Made by a program: the position numbers and the translations under genes. Positions 1 to 8,610 of a stretch of DNA of 64,000 bases are shown here, one piece after another. The notes below the pieces were generated by a model, which saw nothing but the letters and a program-made list of their open reading frames with translations, did not search any database and had not been told where the DNA came from. The DNA is from CAIVVT01 sp963823095 (GTDB lineage Bacteria > Acidobacteriota > Terriglobia > Bryobacterales > Bryobacteraceae): positions 1 to 64,000 of the forward strand of contig CAWGKI010000012.1 of the NCBI GenBank assembly GCA_963823095.1. The letters run 5' to 3'. The first letter of the stretch is position 1, and each line of letters starts with the position of its first letter.

Positions 1-1452
1 GGCCAGTCGTTTGTTTACGATCCATTCGGCAACCTTTTGCAGCAGAATGTAACCAGCGGCTCTACTGCTATGAACTTGACAGTCGATCCGAACACGAACC
101 GCGTCAACATGCCGGGCTTCAGGTACGACGCCGCGGGCAATCTGACCGCGTCGCCGGGCGCTTCCGGGCCCAACGCGTTTTCCTATGACGGCGGGAACCG
201 GCTTTCGGTGGCCAATGGGCTCAATTACCGCCATGGATCCGGTGGCGAGCGGCTGTATGACGGCGCTAACTGGCATTTCTATGGGCCCGGTGGGAGACGC
301 ACTTGGGAAAGCTGACGCAGAACTCAACCGGCGCATCGAATTGGTACGCCTTCACCGACGAATTGCACTTTGCGGGACGGCTGGTGTGGCAGAACAGCTT
401 TCCGGTGATGACGGACCGGCTCGGTTCAGTAGTCAGGATGTTTCGCTTCGGGACCGGGTAAACAACTACGCCTACTATCCGCAGGGCCAGTGGATTGCGA
501 ACATGCCCACGCCCGACCAAAGTATTCCCGGCTGCTGGCCGAATTGCGGTGGAGGCAGGGACGTGTGATGGACGTAGCATTCGGTACCTACCACCGAGAC
601 GGCTATTGGAGCATGATTACCGGATCGTTTGTCACACGGGGTCTGGACTATGCGCAGAACCGATTCTATGATCCGGCGAGGGGCAGGTTTACGAGTGCGG
701 ACCCGGCAGCTTCAGGTACGATAGCCCGGCCGAATAGTTGGAATCGGTATTCGTACACGGAGGGCGATCCGGTCAATTTCAACGATCCGGAAGGATTGTT
801 TATCGCGAATCCCTGGTATCAGACAGGGCAAAACTGGATGAGTTTTTCTCTCTTCTGGGGATCCATGCTGCCCGGCCCAGTGCATCAACCAATGCTGGGG
901 CTCGACGGTCCCGGTAGCGGAGGAGGGGGGCTGCCTCCGTGTGACGAACTCCTGCGAAGCGTCATGTCGAGTTTTTTGAAGGACAAAGGCTCCCCGCTTC
1001 TTATCACACAGGACAAGACACTTGTTTCCGACGTAATGGCTGAAGCGAAGTTGGTAGGCGTTGACCCGCGCCTTTTCATAGCCGAAACGGCAGAGTCAGG
1101 ATGGGGAACTTGGAACGTCGCGCAAACCATGAATAATCCGTTCGGGTTAAAGGACAGTGGTGGCAATAGCAGATTTCCTGGTGGGGTGGGTGATGCCATC
1201 CTCGCTGAAGGGAGCACGCTCAACAAATACGTCAACAAGTACAATTTTACCGTCTCTCAAATGTATAGCGGCCTTCCTGGTTTGCTGGACAGGAGGGGTT
1301 GGAACTGGGTAAGACCCCCGGCGTACTGTCAGGGTGCTGGTTGCGTGGCACTGGGCAATGTCATCTCCGACGCGCTCAAGGCAATGGGGGGCGATCCCGA
1401 CGGTCTGAAATACCCATCAGGTCAAGTAGGGTCCACAAAATGCAAAAATTAG
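1..1452 (+). pseudogene. RHS tip cassette A: RHS core plus glucosaminidase-like C-terminal domain (frame-disrupted, cut by window edge)
   Basis: The start lies outside the window. The RHS core runs to the NDPEGL motif at 781-798, the usual core/toxin boundary. Compared with the intact copies at 2720-3580 and 8770-9610, there is a 2-base insertion near 295, another 2-base insertion near 437 and a 1-base loss near 553. These sum to zero, so the last part is back in the original frame. The ~217-residue C-terminal domain contains FIAETAESGWGTWN followed by NNPFGLK, the pattern of FlgJ/N-acetylglucosaminidase-type peptidoglycan hydrolases (catalytic-Glu region, then NN-x-FG-x-K). I infer a wall-degrading RHS toxin. 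Whether the frameshifts are real or sequencing errors cannot be told here. Confidence 0.7.
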
Positions 1453-2029
1453 CAGCGTTCGTGTGCGGTCTAGGGCTTGCATGTACGGTGGCGTCAGGCG
1501 GTCATGTGAAGTCGCAAGCGGGTGGCCGTCCCGATCGAATCATCGACGATAAGCATGGGTTCTCCGTCATGTTTCCGAAAGGGTGGTTCATGTTCGACAA
1601 CGGCGACGTGCCGGCCTTCTACAATTTCTCTCCCGAAAATTCTATCCAAGGAAACCTCCCCGTTGGTGGTGCAAGTATTGAATTGCTTGTCCGTGATGCC
1701 CTGAAGGACCAGCCAAGCACGCACCCTCTTTTTACTTGGGCGGACCAAGAGGTAGGACGCGAACACGGGATCAATGTTGGGCGCCAGGACATCGGCGGTC
1801 TGGCTGCGGTTGGGGCATCGTATGCGTTGCGAGTCTCCTTTGATCGAAAAGCGTTGGGGACGCACCGCCATCGCTGCATTTTGTGATCATTTTGTGGCAA
1901 TCAGAGAAGGGATTGTTTGGAGCGAGGAATTTATGCTTTATCAAGAACGACCCTAAAGGTCATCAGTACGAGCATCTTTTGAGGCAAATAATGGAAGCTT
2001 CAGATCGACCTAAGAGACACGCAGAGTAA
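1440..2029 (+). pseudogene. Small secreted protein, candidate immunity partner of cassette A (one frameshift)
   Basis: The start codon at 1440 lies inside the end of cassette A (stop 1450-1452), a 13-base overlap suggesting translational coupling. The N-terminus MQKLAAFVCGLGLACTVASG is a signal peptide or lipoprotein-like leader. The following segment (KHGFSVMFPKGWFMF) resembles PsbP/Mog1-like small domains, a weak match. The starting frame ends at 1886, but near 1850 another frame opens and reads HFVIILWQSEKGLFGARNLC and on to a stop at 2027-2029. It looks like the natural C-terminus, so I reconstruct one protein of about 196 residues with one indel in the run around 1848-1862. An extracytoplasmic partner would suit a peptidoglycan-hydrolase toxin. 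The immunity role is inferred from position only. Confidence 0.5.
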
Positions 2030-2035
2030 GCGTCC

Positions 2036-2360
2036 ATGGTCAACCGCTACTATAATCCCGCTAGAGGCAGGTTTACGACGCCGGACACTCGAATCCCGAT
2101 GAGCTCATACGACACCCTCGGCCGGCTGACGTCTGCGAACTCCCAAAGCGCGACAGGCGACCTCGCTTGGGGCAGTCGTTTGTTTACGACCCATTCGGCA
2201 ACCTTTTGCAGCAGAATGTAACCAGTGGATCGGCGCCGGCTATGAACTTGACCGTGGATCCCAACACGAACCGAATCACGACTCGGGTTTCGTCTATGAC
2301 GCCGCTGGCAATATGATCCAGTCGCCCAGTCGTACATACTCGCACGACAGCGAAAATCGC
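2036..2360 (+). pseudogene. RHS core remnant
   Basis: A short leftover of the same RHS family. It begins with NRYYNPARGRFTTPDT (normally near the end of the core), jumps directly to the start of the core (YDTLGRLTSANSQS) and continues through the DPFGNLL segment. One base is missing at about 2167 relative to the other copies and another at about 2280. It then breaks at a run of nine A residues (2361-2369), where the repeat 5' of cassette B begins. The order end-of-core then start-of-core indicates a deletion or recombination between two RHS copies. No product is expected. Confidence 0.7.
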
Positions 2361-2371
2361 AAAAAAAAATG

Positions 2372-3486
2372 GGAAAAGGGACAGCCTGACCCGTCACGCT
2401 GTCCAAGCAATTGAAGCTAAAGGAGTTATCTGAAACACTACGCGGTAGCCCAGAACCAGCGCTCCTTCGCCAGCTTGGGTTTGCTGCGACGGCTGGAACC
2501 TGTAACTTATGGTTTTTCAGTAGCTTACAAGGATGCAACGGCTGGCCGGTGGCCTTATTCTGGAGAGATCAGTGAAGTTGTTTTGATGCGCAACTGCCGG
2601 TGGGACACACCGACCCTCGCCGAAAACAATTCACTCTGTCCCTGTTTCCGGCCGGACCCCTTCGACCATCCGAAGTCGCAGCCGGACGCGCGATACGGAC
2701 CGCGCTTCGGGGATGATTTGCCCGATTCCCTCGGCCGGCTGACCTCCGCCACGTCGGCGAGTTCGACCGGCGTTCTCGCCTGGGGCCAGTCGTTTGTTTA
2801 CGACCCATTCGGCAACCTTTTGCAGCAGAATGTAACCAGCGGCAACGCGCCGGCCATGAACTTGACTGTCGATCCGAACACGAATCGAATAACGAGCTCG
2901 GGCTTCAGCTACGACGCCGCGGGCAACCTGACGGCGTCGCCGGGCGCTTCCGGGCCGAACGCGTTCTCCTACGACAGCGAGAACCGGCTTTCGGTGGCCA
3001 ATGGGCTCAATTACCGCTATGGATCCAGCGGCGAACGGCTGTTTGACGGCGCGAACTGGCATTTCTATGGGCCCGATGGAACGCACCTGGGCAAACTGAC
3101 GCAGAACACAACCGGCGATCCGAATTGGTACGATTTCTCCGTCGAATTGCATTTTGCGGGACGGCTGGTGTGGCAGAACAGCTTTCCGGTGATGACGGAC
3201 CGTCTCGGTTCAGTAGTCCAGATGTCGCTTCGGGACCGGGTAAACAACTACGCCTACTATCCGCAGGGCCAGTGGATTGCGAACATGCCCACGCCCGACC
3301 AGAGTCTTCCCGGCTGCTGGCCGAGTTGCGGCGGAGCCCTGAACAGTGTGATGGACGTAGCATTCGGTACTTACCACCGAGACGGCTATTGGAGCAATAT
3401 TACCGGATCGTTTGTCACACGGGGTCTGGACTATGCGCAGAACCGATTCTATGATCCGGCCAGGGGCAGGTTTACGACGGCGGATC
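2372..3486 (+). repeat. Long direct repeat, copy 1 (repeat leader plus RHS core)
   Basis: About 1.1 kb starting GGAAAAGGGACAGCCTGACC and ending just after the core motif ARGRFTTADP. It recurs at 5797-6911 with only scattered substitutions. The first ~350 bases are not RHS-like. The rest encodes the RHS core. Part of the leader (CTGGAGA..GTGAAGTTGTTTTGATG and downstream) is also shared with the leader of cassette D near 8595-8700. Confidence 0.9.
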
Positions 3487-4214
3487 CGAGCGGAAGCAGC
3501 GGGCATCTGCAGACTCCCCTAAGCTGGAATCGGTACAGCTACGTCATGGGCGATCCGGTCAACAGCAACGACCCGACCGGATTGGATGGACAATGCGGGC
3601 CAGGGCAAACGTGGATGGGGGAGGGATGTTACAACTACGGTGGTGCGTCATCAGACCTAGCAGCAGCATACACACAGTATGCTGGAAGAATGCAGGATGA
3701 ATTCGACGCTGGCTATGCGAACTCTCTCTTGCGACACCACGGAATAAATAGTAGCATATACCTTCAGTTCATGTCCTCACATCAAAATCTTGATATTAGA
3801 ACAGTGGTAAATGCAAATTTTCAATTTAGCAGTCCTCAGCAAAAAGCACTTGCCTACCTTTACGCGGCCGGTCTGTTTGATTATATTGCTGGTGCGATTC
3901 CGAGTCCTGCTCATGGAGAGGGGATCCTGATTACATGGAAGGATGGCACTCAGAATCAAGTGAAGGACTTGCTCAACGGAGGCTTGTTTGACAGTGGACC
4001 GTTGGGGCGTGAGCACACGGGAGAGACTGGACCTAATACAGATTACAGAAGCTCCGCGTTTGGCCCGGGGAGTCTTCAAGTCAACTTGGGAAGTCTGTTG
4101 TCCTATGCAGATGTTGATGCTTTCAATCCTTACAATCCGATTGGAATGTTGCTTCACGGTATTTTTGAATATAGAACTCCAGGTTCATGGATACCGAAGG
4201 TGCCTGTGCCATGA
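2475..4214 (+). CDS. RHS tip cassette B: RHS core with unrecognised C-terminal domain
   Basis: The reading frame is open from a TTG at 2475, with an ATG at 2586, but the first ~80 residues are encoded by repeat DNA and are not RHS-like. Recognisable RHS sequence begins near 2718 (DSLGRLTSAT). So this is an N-terminally truncated orphan tip, not a complete RHS protein. The core has RFYDPARGRFTTADP and ends at NDPTGL (3567-3584). The next 16 residues (DGQCGPGQTWMGEGCY) are shared with cassette D, then the sequence diverges. The ~190-residue unique domain ends with a segment (GSLQVNLGSLLSYADVDAFN, then PYNP) reminiscent of C-terminal segments of other RHS proteins, but I cannot assign an activity. 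A downstream gene overlaps the stop by ATGA. Confidence 0.7.
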   Translation: MGLLRRLEPVTYGFSVAYKDATAGRWPYSGEISEVVLMRNCRWDTPTLAENNSLCPCFRPDPFDHPKSQPDARYGPRFGDDLPDSLGRLTSATSASSTGVLAWGQSFVYDPFGNLLQQNVTSGNAPAMNLTVDPNTNRITSSGFSYDAAGNLTASPGASGPNAFSYDSENRLSVANGLNYRYGSSGERLFDGANWHFYGPDGTHLGKLTQNTTGDPNWYDFSVELHFAGRLVWQNSFPVMTDRLGSVVQMSLRDRVNNYAYYPQGQWIANMPTPDQSLPGCWPSCGGALNSVMDVAFGTYHRDGYWSNITGSFVTRGLDYAQNRFYDPARGRFTTADPSGSSGHLQTPLSWNRYSYVMGDPVNSNDPTGLDGQCGPGQTWMGEGCYNYGGASSDLAAAYTQYAGRMQDEFDAGYANSLLRHHGINSSIYLQFMSSHQNLDIRTVVNANFQFSSPQQKALAYLYAAGLFDYIAGAIPSPAHGEGILITWKDGTQNQVKDLLNGGLFDSGPLGREHTGETGPNTDYRSSAFGPGSLQVNLGSLLSYADVDAFNPYNPIGMLLHGIFEYRTPGSWIPKVPVP

Positions 4215-4948
4215 AGATTACAAATGTGGCAGCCATAGTCATCATGTGGACATTGGGAGTTTTTCTGTCTCTCGCCGCTGAGAAGCAAAGCCCAAGCGAA
4301 ATATGGGAAAAGGCCATAAAGGCGCAGGGCGGCCACGCTAAACTTCAGGCCATTGACAATATACTCGTCTCCATTCGCTACGGCAAGGAGACGAACCGCA
4401 CAGTGCAAGAGCTATTAATTGTTCCGCCGGCTAGAATGAGGTTTTGGGACGACACACTTCACACAAAAGCGCCTGGCGTTGTAGGTGTTTCCGCGCCGGC
4501 GGATGGGAAGACGTGCCTTCTTCAGTCCGGCGAGTCGGCACCAACCTGGACGCTAATGGACAACCCGATCTCCGGGTATGGCCGAGTAGCCGGAGAGGTG
4601 TTGCCGTTCATACTCGAGAGCAAATTAGTTCGACCGGTTGTCCATGATATGCGTCCAGGGCGGGTCGGCCGAAAACGAGTGAACATACTGACTGCCACAG
4701 CTAATGGTCGAACAGTTGAGTTCTATCTTGATCTTGAAACGAACCTGCCATTGCGCGTATTTTTCCCCGACTGGAGGCATCCAGATATCACAATACTTTC
4801 CTACCAGGAAGTTGATGGTATTAAGGTTCCGCGCAAGGCTGAAGACAACTTCTTTGGACGTAAGCCGGCTGCCTTCTACTCCCTAGAGTTCAACGTCGCA
4901 TATGGCGAATCTATTTTCAATTGCACTTCCCACGACCGACTTCGATGA
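4211..4948 (+). CDS. Secreted LolA-like protein, candidate immunity partner of cassette B
   Basis: ATG at 4211-4213 overlaps the cassette B stop (ATGA), which is why I prefer it to the upstream ATG at 4187. The N-terminus MKITNVAAIVIMWTLGVFLS is a signal peptide. The mature part (~220 residues) begins with IWEKAIKAQGGHAKLQAID, the pattern of LolA/outer-membrane-lipoprotein-sorting-like periplasmic proteins. The rest is consistent with a beta-rich lipoprotein-carrier fold (LDLETNLPLRVFF, VDGIKVPRK). Coupling to the RHS stop and export make it a plausible periplasmic immunity protein. An ordinary LolA-like protein trapped beside the cassette is the alternative. The frame is intact. Confidence 0.6.
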   Translation: MKITNVAAIVIMWTLGVFLSLAAEKQSPSEIWEKAIKAQGGHAKLQAIDNILVSIRYGKETNRTVQELLIVPPARMRFWDDTLHTKAPGVVGVSAPADGKTCLLQSGESAPTWTLMDNPISGYGRVAGEVLPFILESKLVRPVVHDMRPGRVGRKRVNILTATANGRTVEFYLDLETNLPLRVFFPDWRHPDITILSYQEVDGIKVPRKAEDNFFGRKPAAFYSLEFNVAYGESIFNCTSHDRLR

Positions 4949-5074
4949 CAAGGAACGGCGCAGCCTGAAGGCGCGAAGCCCCAATCTGGGCAACCTATGG
5001 CTAGTGTGCTTATCTCGCTCGAGTGGTTCAGTGTAGACAGTCCCTGGATTGAATCCACGCCACACTCGGGCGGC

Positions 5075-5190
5075 TACTATCATGTGAGCGCCAGCTACTG
5101 GGCCAACGGGCTGCAGAACACGCTCAACGCCAATCTGAGCGGACTTCCGAACTGGACCTACGCTGCCGACGGGGAAGGGCGCTGGAACGG
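5075..5190 (+). pseudogene. RHS YD-repeat fragment
   Basis: One frame reads HVSASYWANGLQNTLNANLS followed by NWTYAADGEGRW, a typical RHS/YD-repeat stretch from upstream of the core. It stops abruptly where the repeat GAGAAAGGGACGTCCTGG begins at 5191. This is the only trace in the window of the RHS region that normally precedes the core, so it is probably the broken 5' part of a cassette. Confidence 0.6.
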
Positions 5191-5392
5191 GAGAAAGGGA
5201 CGTCCTGGTGTGTCACTCCGCTCAAGCTATTGATAATAAATGGGTTAATAGAAGCATGATGAGGTTTTCCGGTAAGGGCGCTCTTTGCCCGACTGAATCT
5301 TGCGGTAACCGCATGTGCCTGTAACCGGTTGTCTGTGAACATCTTACGGCGCTTGGCGATCACCCCGCAGCCCGATTCTGGAGATGGAAGGA
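5191..5392 (+). repeat. Repeat R1, copy 1
   Basis: About 200 bases starting GAGAAAGGGACGTCCTGG and containing TGTCACTCCGCTCAAGCTAT and CATCTTACGGCG. It is repeated at 8408-8610 and 11053-11257 with a few substitutions. No protein-coding content. It lies between RHS fragments. Confidence 0.85.
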
Positions 5393-5395
5393 AGT

Positions 5396-5764
5396 GCTCA
5401 CCACGGACCCCTAAACCCCACCAGAAAACCCCCCCCCCACAACGGCGGAGACCTACCCCCCCCCCCGCCCCAACACCCCCCACAACATGCCGACCAACCA
5501 ACAACTGACCCCGATGTTCATTTCCACTCCCACATCATATACACGTGGTCCCAAGAACCCCCGCCTGAACATCCCATACCGCATCTCCCCCTCCAACACC
5601 ACGCCTCCCCGCCCCCCCCCACACCGCCCCCCAAAAGAAGAACACACTCCGCGCCCACACCATTTCCGCCAGGCCGGCCCTCCTCCCCCATAAATCCTTC
5701 TATGTTTCCCCTTTAATAACCGCCGCTGCCCCCACCCACCCCCCTCCCCCTCCCCCCCTCCTTA
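5396..5764. other. C-homopolymer-rich, low-complexity stretch of doubtful quality
   Basis: The plus strand is dominated by long C runs and CCA/CAC repeats and is strongly G-poor. It differs sharply from everything around it, which is balanced ~60% GC coding DNA. Open frames here translate to proline/histidine strings and look spurious. It sits exactly between R1 copy 1 and the second copy of the long RHS direct repeat, where assembly is hardest. I read it as a poorly resolved gap or low-quality read sequence rather than a gene. Confidence 0.6.
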
Positions 5765-5796
5765 AGTACGCCTGGCAGTGAGGCAAGTCGATTTTC

Positions 5797-6911
5797 GGAA
5801 AAGGGACAGCCTGACCCGTCACGCTGTCCAAGCAATTGAAGCTAAAGGAGTTATCTGAAACACTACGCGGTAGCCCAGAACCAGCGCTCCTTCGCCAGCT
5901 TGGGTTTGCTGCGACGGCTGGAACCTGTAACTTATGGTTTTTCAGTAGCTTACAAGGATGCAACGGCTGGCCGGTGGCCTTATTCTGGAGAGATCAGTGA
6001 AGTTGTTTTGATGCGCAACTGCCGGTGGGACACACCGACCCTCGCCGAAAACAATTCACTCTGTCCCTGTTTCCGGCCGGACCCCTTCGACCATCCGAAG
6101 TCGCAGCCGGACGCGCGATACGGACCGCGCTTCGGGGATGATTTGCCCGATTCCCTCGGCCGGCTGACCTCCGCCACGTCGGCGAGTTCGACCGCCGTTC
6201 TCGCCTGGGGACAATCGTTTGTTTACGACCCGTTCGGCAACCTTTTGCAGCAGAATGTAACCAGCGGCTCAGCGCCGGCCATGAACCTGACAGTCGATCC
6301 GAACACGAACCGAATCACGAGCTCGGGCTTCAGCTACGACGCCGCGGGCAATCTGACGGCGTCGCCGGGCGCTTCCGGGCCCAACACGTTTTCCTATGAC
6401 AGCGAGAACCGGCTTTCGGTGGCCAATGGGCTCAATTACCGTTATGGAATCAGCGGCGAACGTATGTTTGACGGCGCGAACTGGCATTTCTATGGGCCCG
6501 ATGGAACGCACCTGGGAAAGCTGACGCAGAACACAACCGGCGATCCGAACTGGTACGACTTCACCGACGAAATGCATTTTGCGGGACGGCTGGTGTGGCA
6601 GAACAGCTTGCCGGTGATGACGGACCGGCTCGGTTCCGTGGTCCAGATGTCGCTTCGGGACCGGGTAAACAACTACGCCTACTATCCGCAAGGCCAGTGG
6701 ATTGCGAACATGCCCACGCCCGACCAGAGTCTTCCGGGGTGCTGGCCGAGTTGCGGCGGAGCCCTGAACAGTGTGATGGACGTAGCCTTCGGGACCTATC
6801 ACCGCGACGGCTATTGGAGCATGATTACCGGATCGTTTGTCACACGGGGTCTGGACTATGCGCAGAACCGATTCTATGATCCTGCCAGGGGGAGGTTTAC
6901 GACGGCGGATC
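5797..6911 (+). repeat. Long direct repeat, copy 2 (repeat leader plus RHS core)
   Basis: Second copy of the 2372-3486 repeat, offset by 3425 bases, with only scattered base differences (for example GTTCGACCGCC here against GTTCGACCGGC in copy 1). Such similarity between two cores that carry different C-termini indicates recent duplication or gene conversion. Confidence 0.9.
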
Positions 6912-7677
6912 CGTACGGCGGGAGCATGGACCCGAGTAATCCGCTGAGCTTCAACCGTTATTCATACTCACACGGCGATCCGATTAATAAGAACGATCCG
7001 TCAGGGCTTCTGGTGGCAATGCCTGGATACGGCGGATCCAACTGCGGACCGAAGTTGGATCTGGGACGGTCCTTTCCGGGCCATGCGAAGGAGGGGGCGG
7101 TGGTGGAGGGTGGGGCGACTGGGGCGACTTCGGAGGTTGGCTCGGTGGGCCTGTGTTCGGCGGAGGACCACGATATTATGGCGGCGGAGGTAGCGGCGGG
7201 GGTGGCACATCCCCGTCATCGACCGAATGCTTTGCCCAGCTAAAGGACCGACCCGTTAACGATCCGAAGGCTTCAAAAGTGAACGCGGTCCACACGTTTT
7301 GGTGGGTTCAGGATTCGACCGGCACACAGTACATCATCTCAGCTGGGCCGACGGACCCGAATACATCGGGAACTCGTTATTTGAATGTTTCTGCTACGGC
7401 CGGAAGCAACAATGGCACGGACAGCAGCGCCGCGCATACTGACTGGAAGAGCGGATTGTCGTGGATGTATTGCGATCAAGTGGATGCCATGGTAGGCGCG
7501 GCTAGGGATTGGCAAAACAACCACAACAACACGGTCGTTTACAATCCGATCGCCGCTTTGGGTATTGGGGGGCCAAACAGCAACAGCGCAGCCCATTATT
7601 TTGGGGTCGTTAGTGGCTTCAATCCGAACCCGCCTACAACTGCGTACGGCTGGTGGTCTCCCATCGTCTTTCCGTAG
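5900..7677 (+). pseudogene. RHS tip cassette C: RHS core with unrecognised C-terminal domain (one frameshift)
   Basis: As in cassette B, the frame is open from a TTG inside repeat DNA and RHS-like sequence starts near 6143. The core ends at NDPSGL (6992-7009). The core frame stops at 7241-7243, but another frame takes over within about 7030-7100. It encodes a glycine-rich linker (GGGGGGGWGDWGDFGGWLGG) and then a compact ~150-residue domain ending at 7677. That domain has HTFWWVQD, DAMVGAARDWQ and GGPNSNSAAHYFG. The last motif has a spacing often seen in enzyme-like RHS C-termini, but I cannot name the family. The frame change falls in a G-rich run, so an indel error is likely. Confidence 0.65.
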
Positions 7678-7712
7678 GGGAACGATCATGCTGAAGTGGT
7701 ATATGGGTTGGC

Positions 7713-8336
7713 ATGCTTGGAGTGGCGCTGCTGGTACCCGCGGCGGTGTACTGGGCGTGGATTTGGGTCTCAGATCCGGTTCGGCCCGCCGATGTGCGCA
7801 CGGCGTTTCAGAGATTGGCCTCAGTACCCCTTAGTCAAGCGGCGGGTGACCTGGGCGTAGCGGTTACGACGACAATACCCAACGATGCTTCCTGGAGGCG
7901 GATTATTCGCAACTGGGGAGATCCGGGGTACCTCATCGGGGCCGTTGCGCCGGGCCCGAGGCACTACATGTACTGCCTTAAGGATCTGGGCGTCAGGGTG
8001 GAAGTCAGAATCGGCGATCAGCTGGTGGGCCTCGAAACCGCTGGTGTTCCTTACGGCTACTCCATCGATTGCGAGCCGGCTGGCCTGATTTTCCGAGCGC
8101 CTCCAGGCGCAGTTGTAAAGATCCACTTGGCGGTTTCGGGCCAACCCCGCCAAGCGGTAGATTTGGTCGTCCAACCATACTGGAGGGGCGAGGTCAAGGA
8201 TCGTATGGTTGGGATCTACATTGATGAGGACTTACACATCCAAGCTCTTATGATCGCATTGGGCATGGCAGGCATTATCGTGATCGCCTTTGCTGTTTTT
8301 CTTTTCTCACACCGCCCGCTCCAGCCAGCAGGGTAA
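7713..8336 (+). CDS. Two-TM membrane protein, candidate immunity partner of cassette C
   Basis: It starts 35 bases after the cassette C stop. An ATG at 7688 in another frame encodes MLKWYMGW and may be the true start if one base is wrong near 7710. The 207-residue protein has an N-terminal membrane segment (GVALLVPAAVYWAWIW), a ~150-residue central part probably outside the cytoplasm, and a C-terminal membrane segment (ALGMAGIIVIAFAVFLFS). No known family is recognised. Position and membrane anchoring suit an immunity protein against a toxin acting at or beyond the inner membrane. This is inference. Confidence 0.5.
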   Translation: MLGVALLVPAAVYWAWIWVSDPVRPADVRTAFQRLASVPLSQAAGDLGVAVTTTIPNDASWRRIIRNWGDPGYLIGAVAPGPRHYMYCLKDLGVRVEVRIGDQLVGLETAGVPYGYSIDCEPAGLIFRAPPGAVVKIHLAVSGQPRQAVDLVVQPYWRGEVKDRMVGIYIDEDLHIQALMIALGMAGIIVIAFAVFLFSHRPLQPAG

Positions 8337-8376
8337 GTGAATCAGGGCCGGTACGGACTGACCGCTGGAGAAAGTG

Positions 8377-8610
8377 GAGAAAGGGACGTCCTGGAAAAGG
8401 GGAAAGCGAGAAAGGGACGTCCTGGTGTGTCACTCCGCTCAAGCTATTGATACGAAATAGGTTATTAGAATCCTGATGAGGTTTGCCAGTAGGAGCGCTC
8501 CTTGTCCGACTGACTCTTGCGGTAACCGCATGTGCCCGTAACCGGTTGTCTGTTAACATCTTACGGCGCTGGGCGATCACCCCGCGGCCCGATTCTGGAG
8601 ATGGAAGTGA
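8377..8610 (+). repeat. Repeat R1, copy 2 (with an extra copy of its first 18 bases)
   Basis: The 18-base start GAGAAAGGGACGTCCTGG occurs at 8377-8394 and again at 8408-8425, where the full ~200-base R1 unit follows. R1 here runs without a break into the leader sequence that precedes the RHS core of cassette D, so leader and R1 form one mosaic block. Confidence 0.85.

Noticed and set aside
2475..2717. N-terminal ~80 residues of cassette B as a real protein domain (same for cassettes C and D)
   Set aside because: They are translated repeat DNA: also open on the other strand, and the cassette D version differs in frame content; RHS similarity begins only at DSLGRLTSAT.
5384..5716. Open frames rich in Pro/His across the C-run stretch
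   Set aside because: They arise from CCN/CAC low complexity, have no ribosome site and end at the repeat boundary; not a believable protein.
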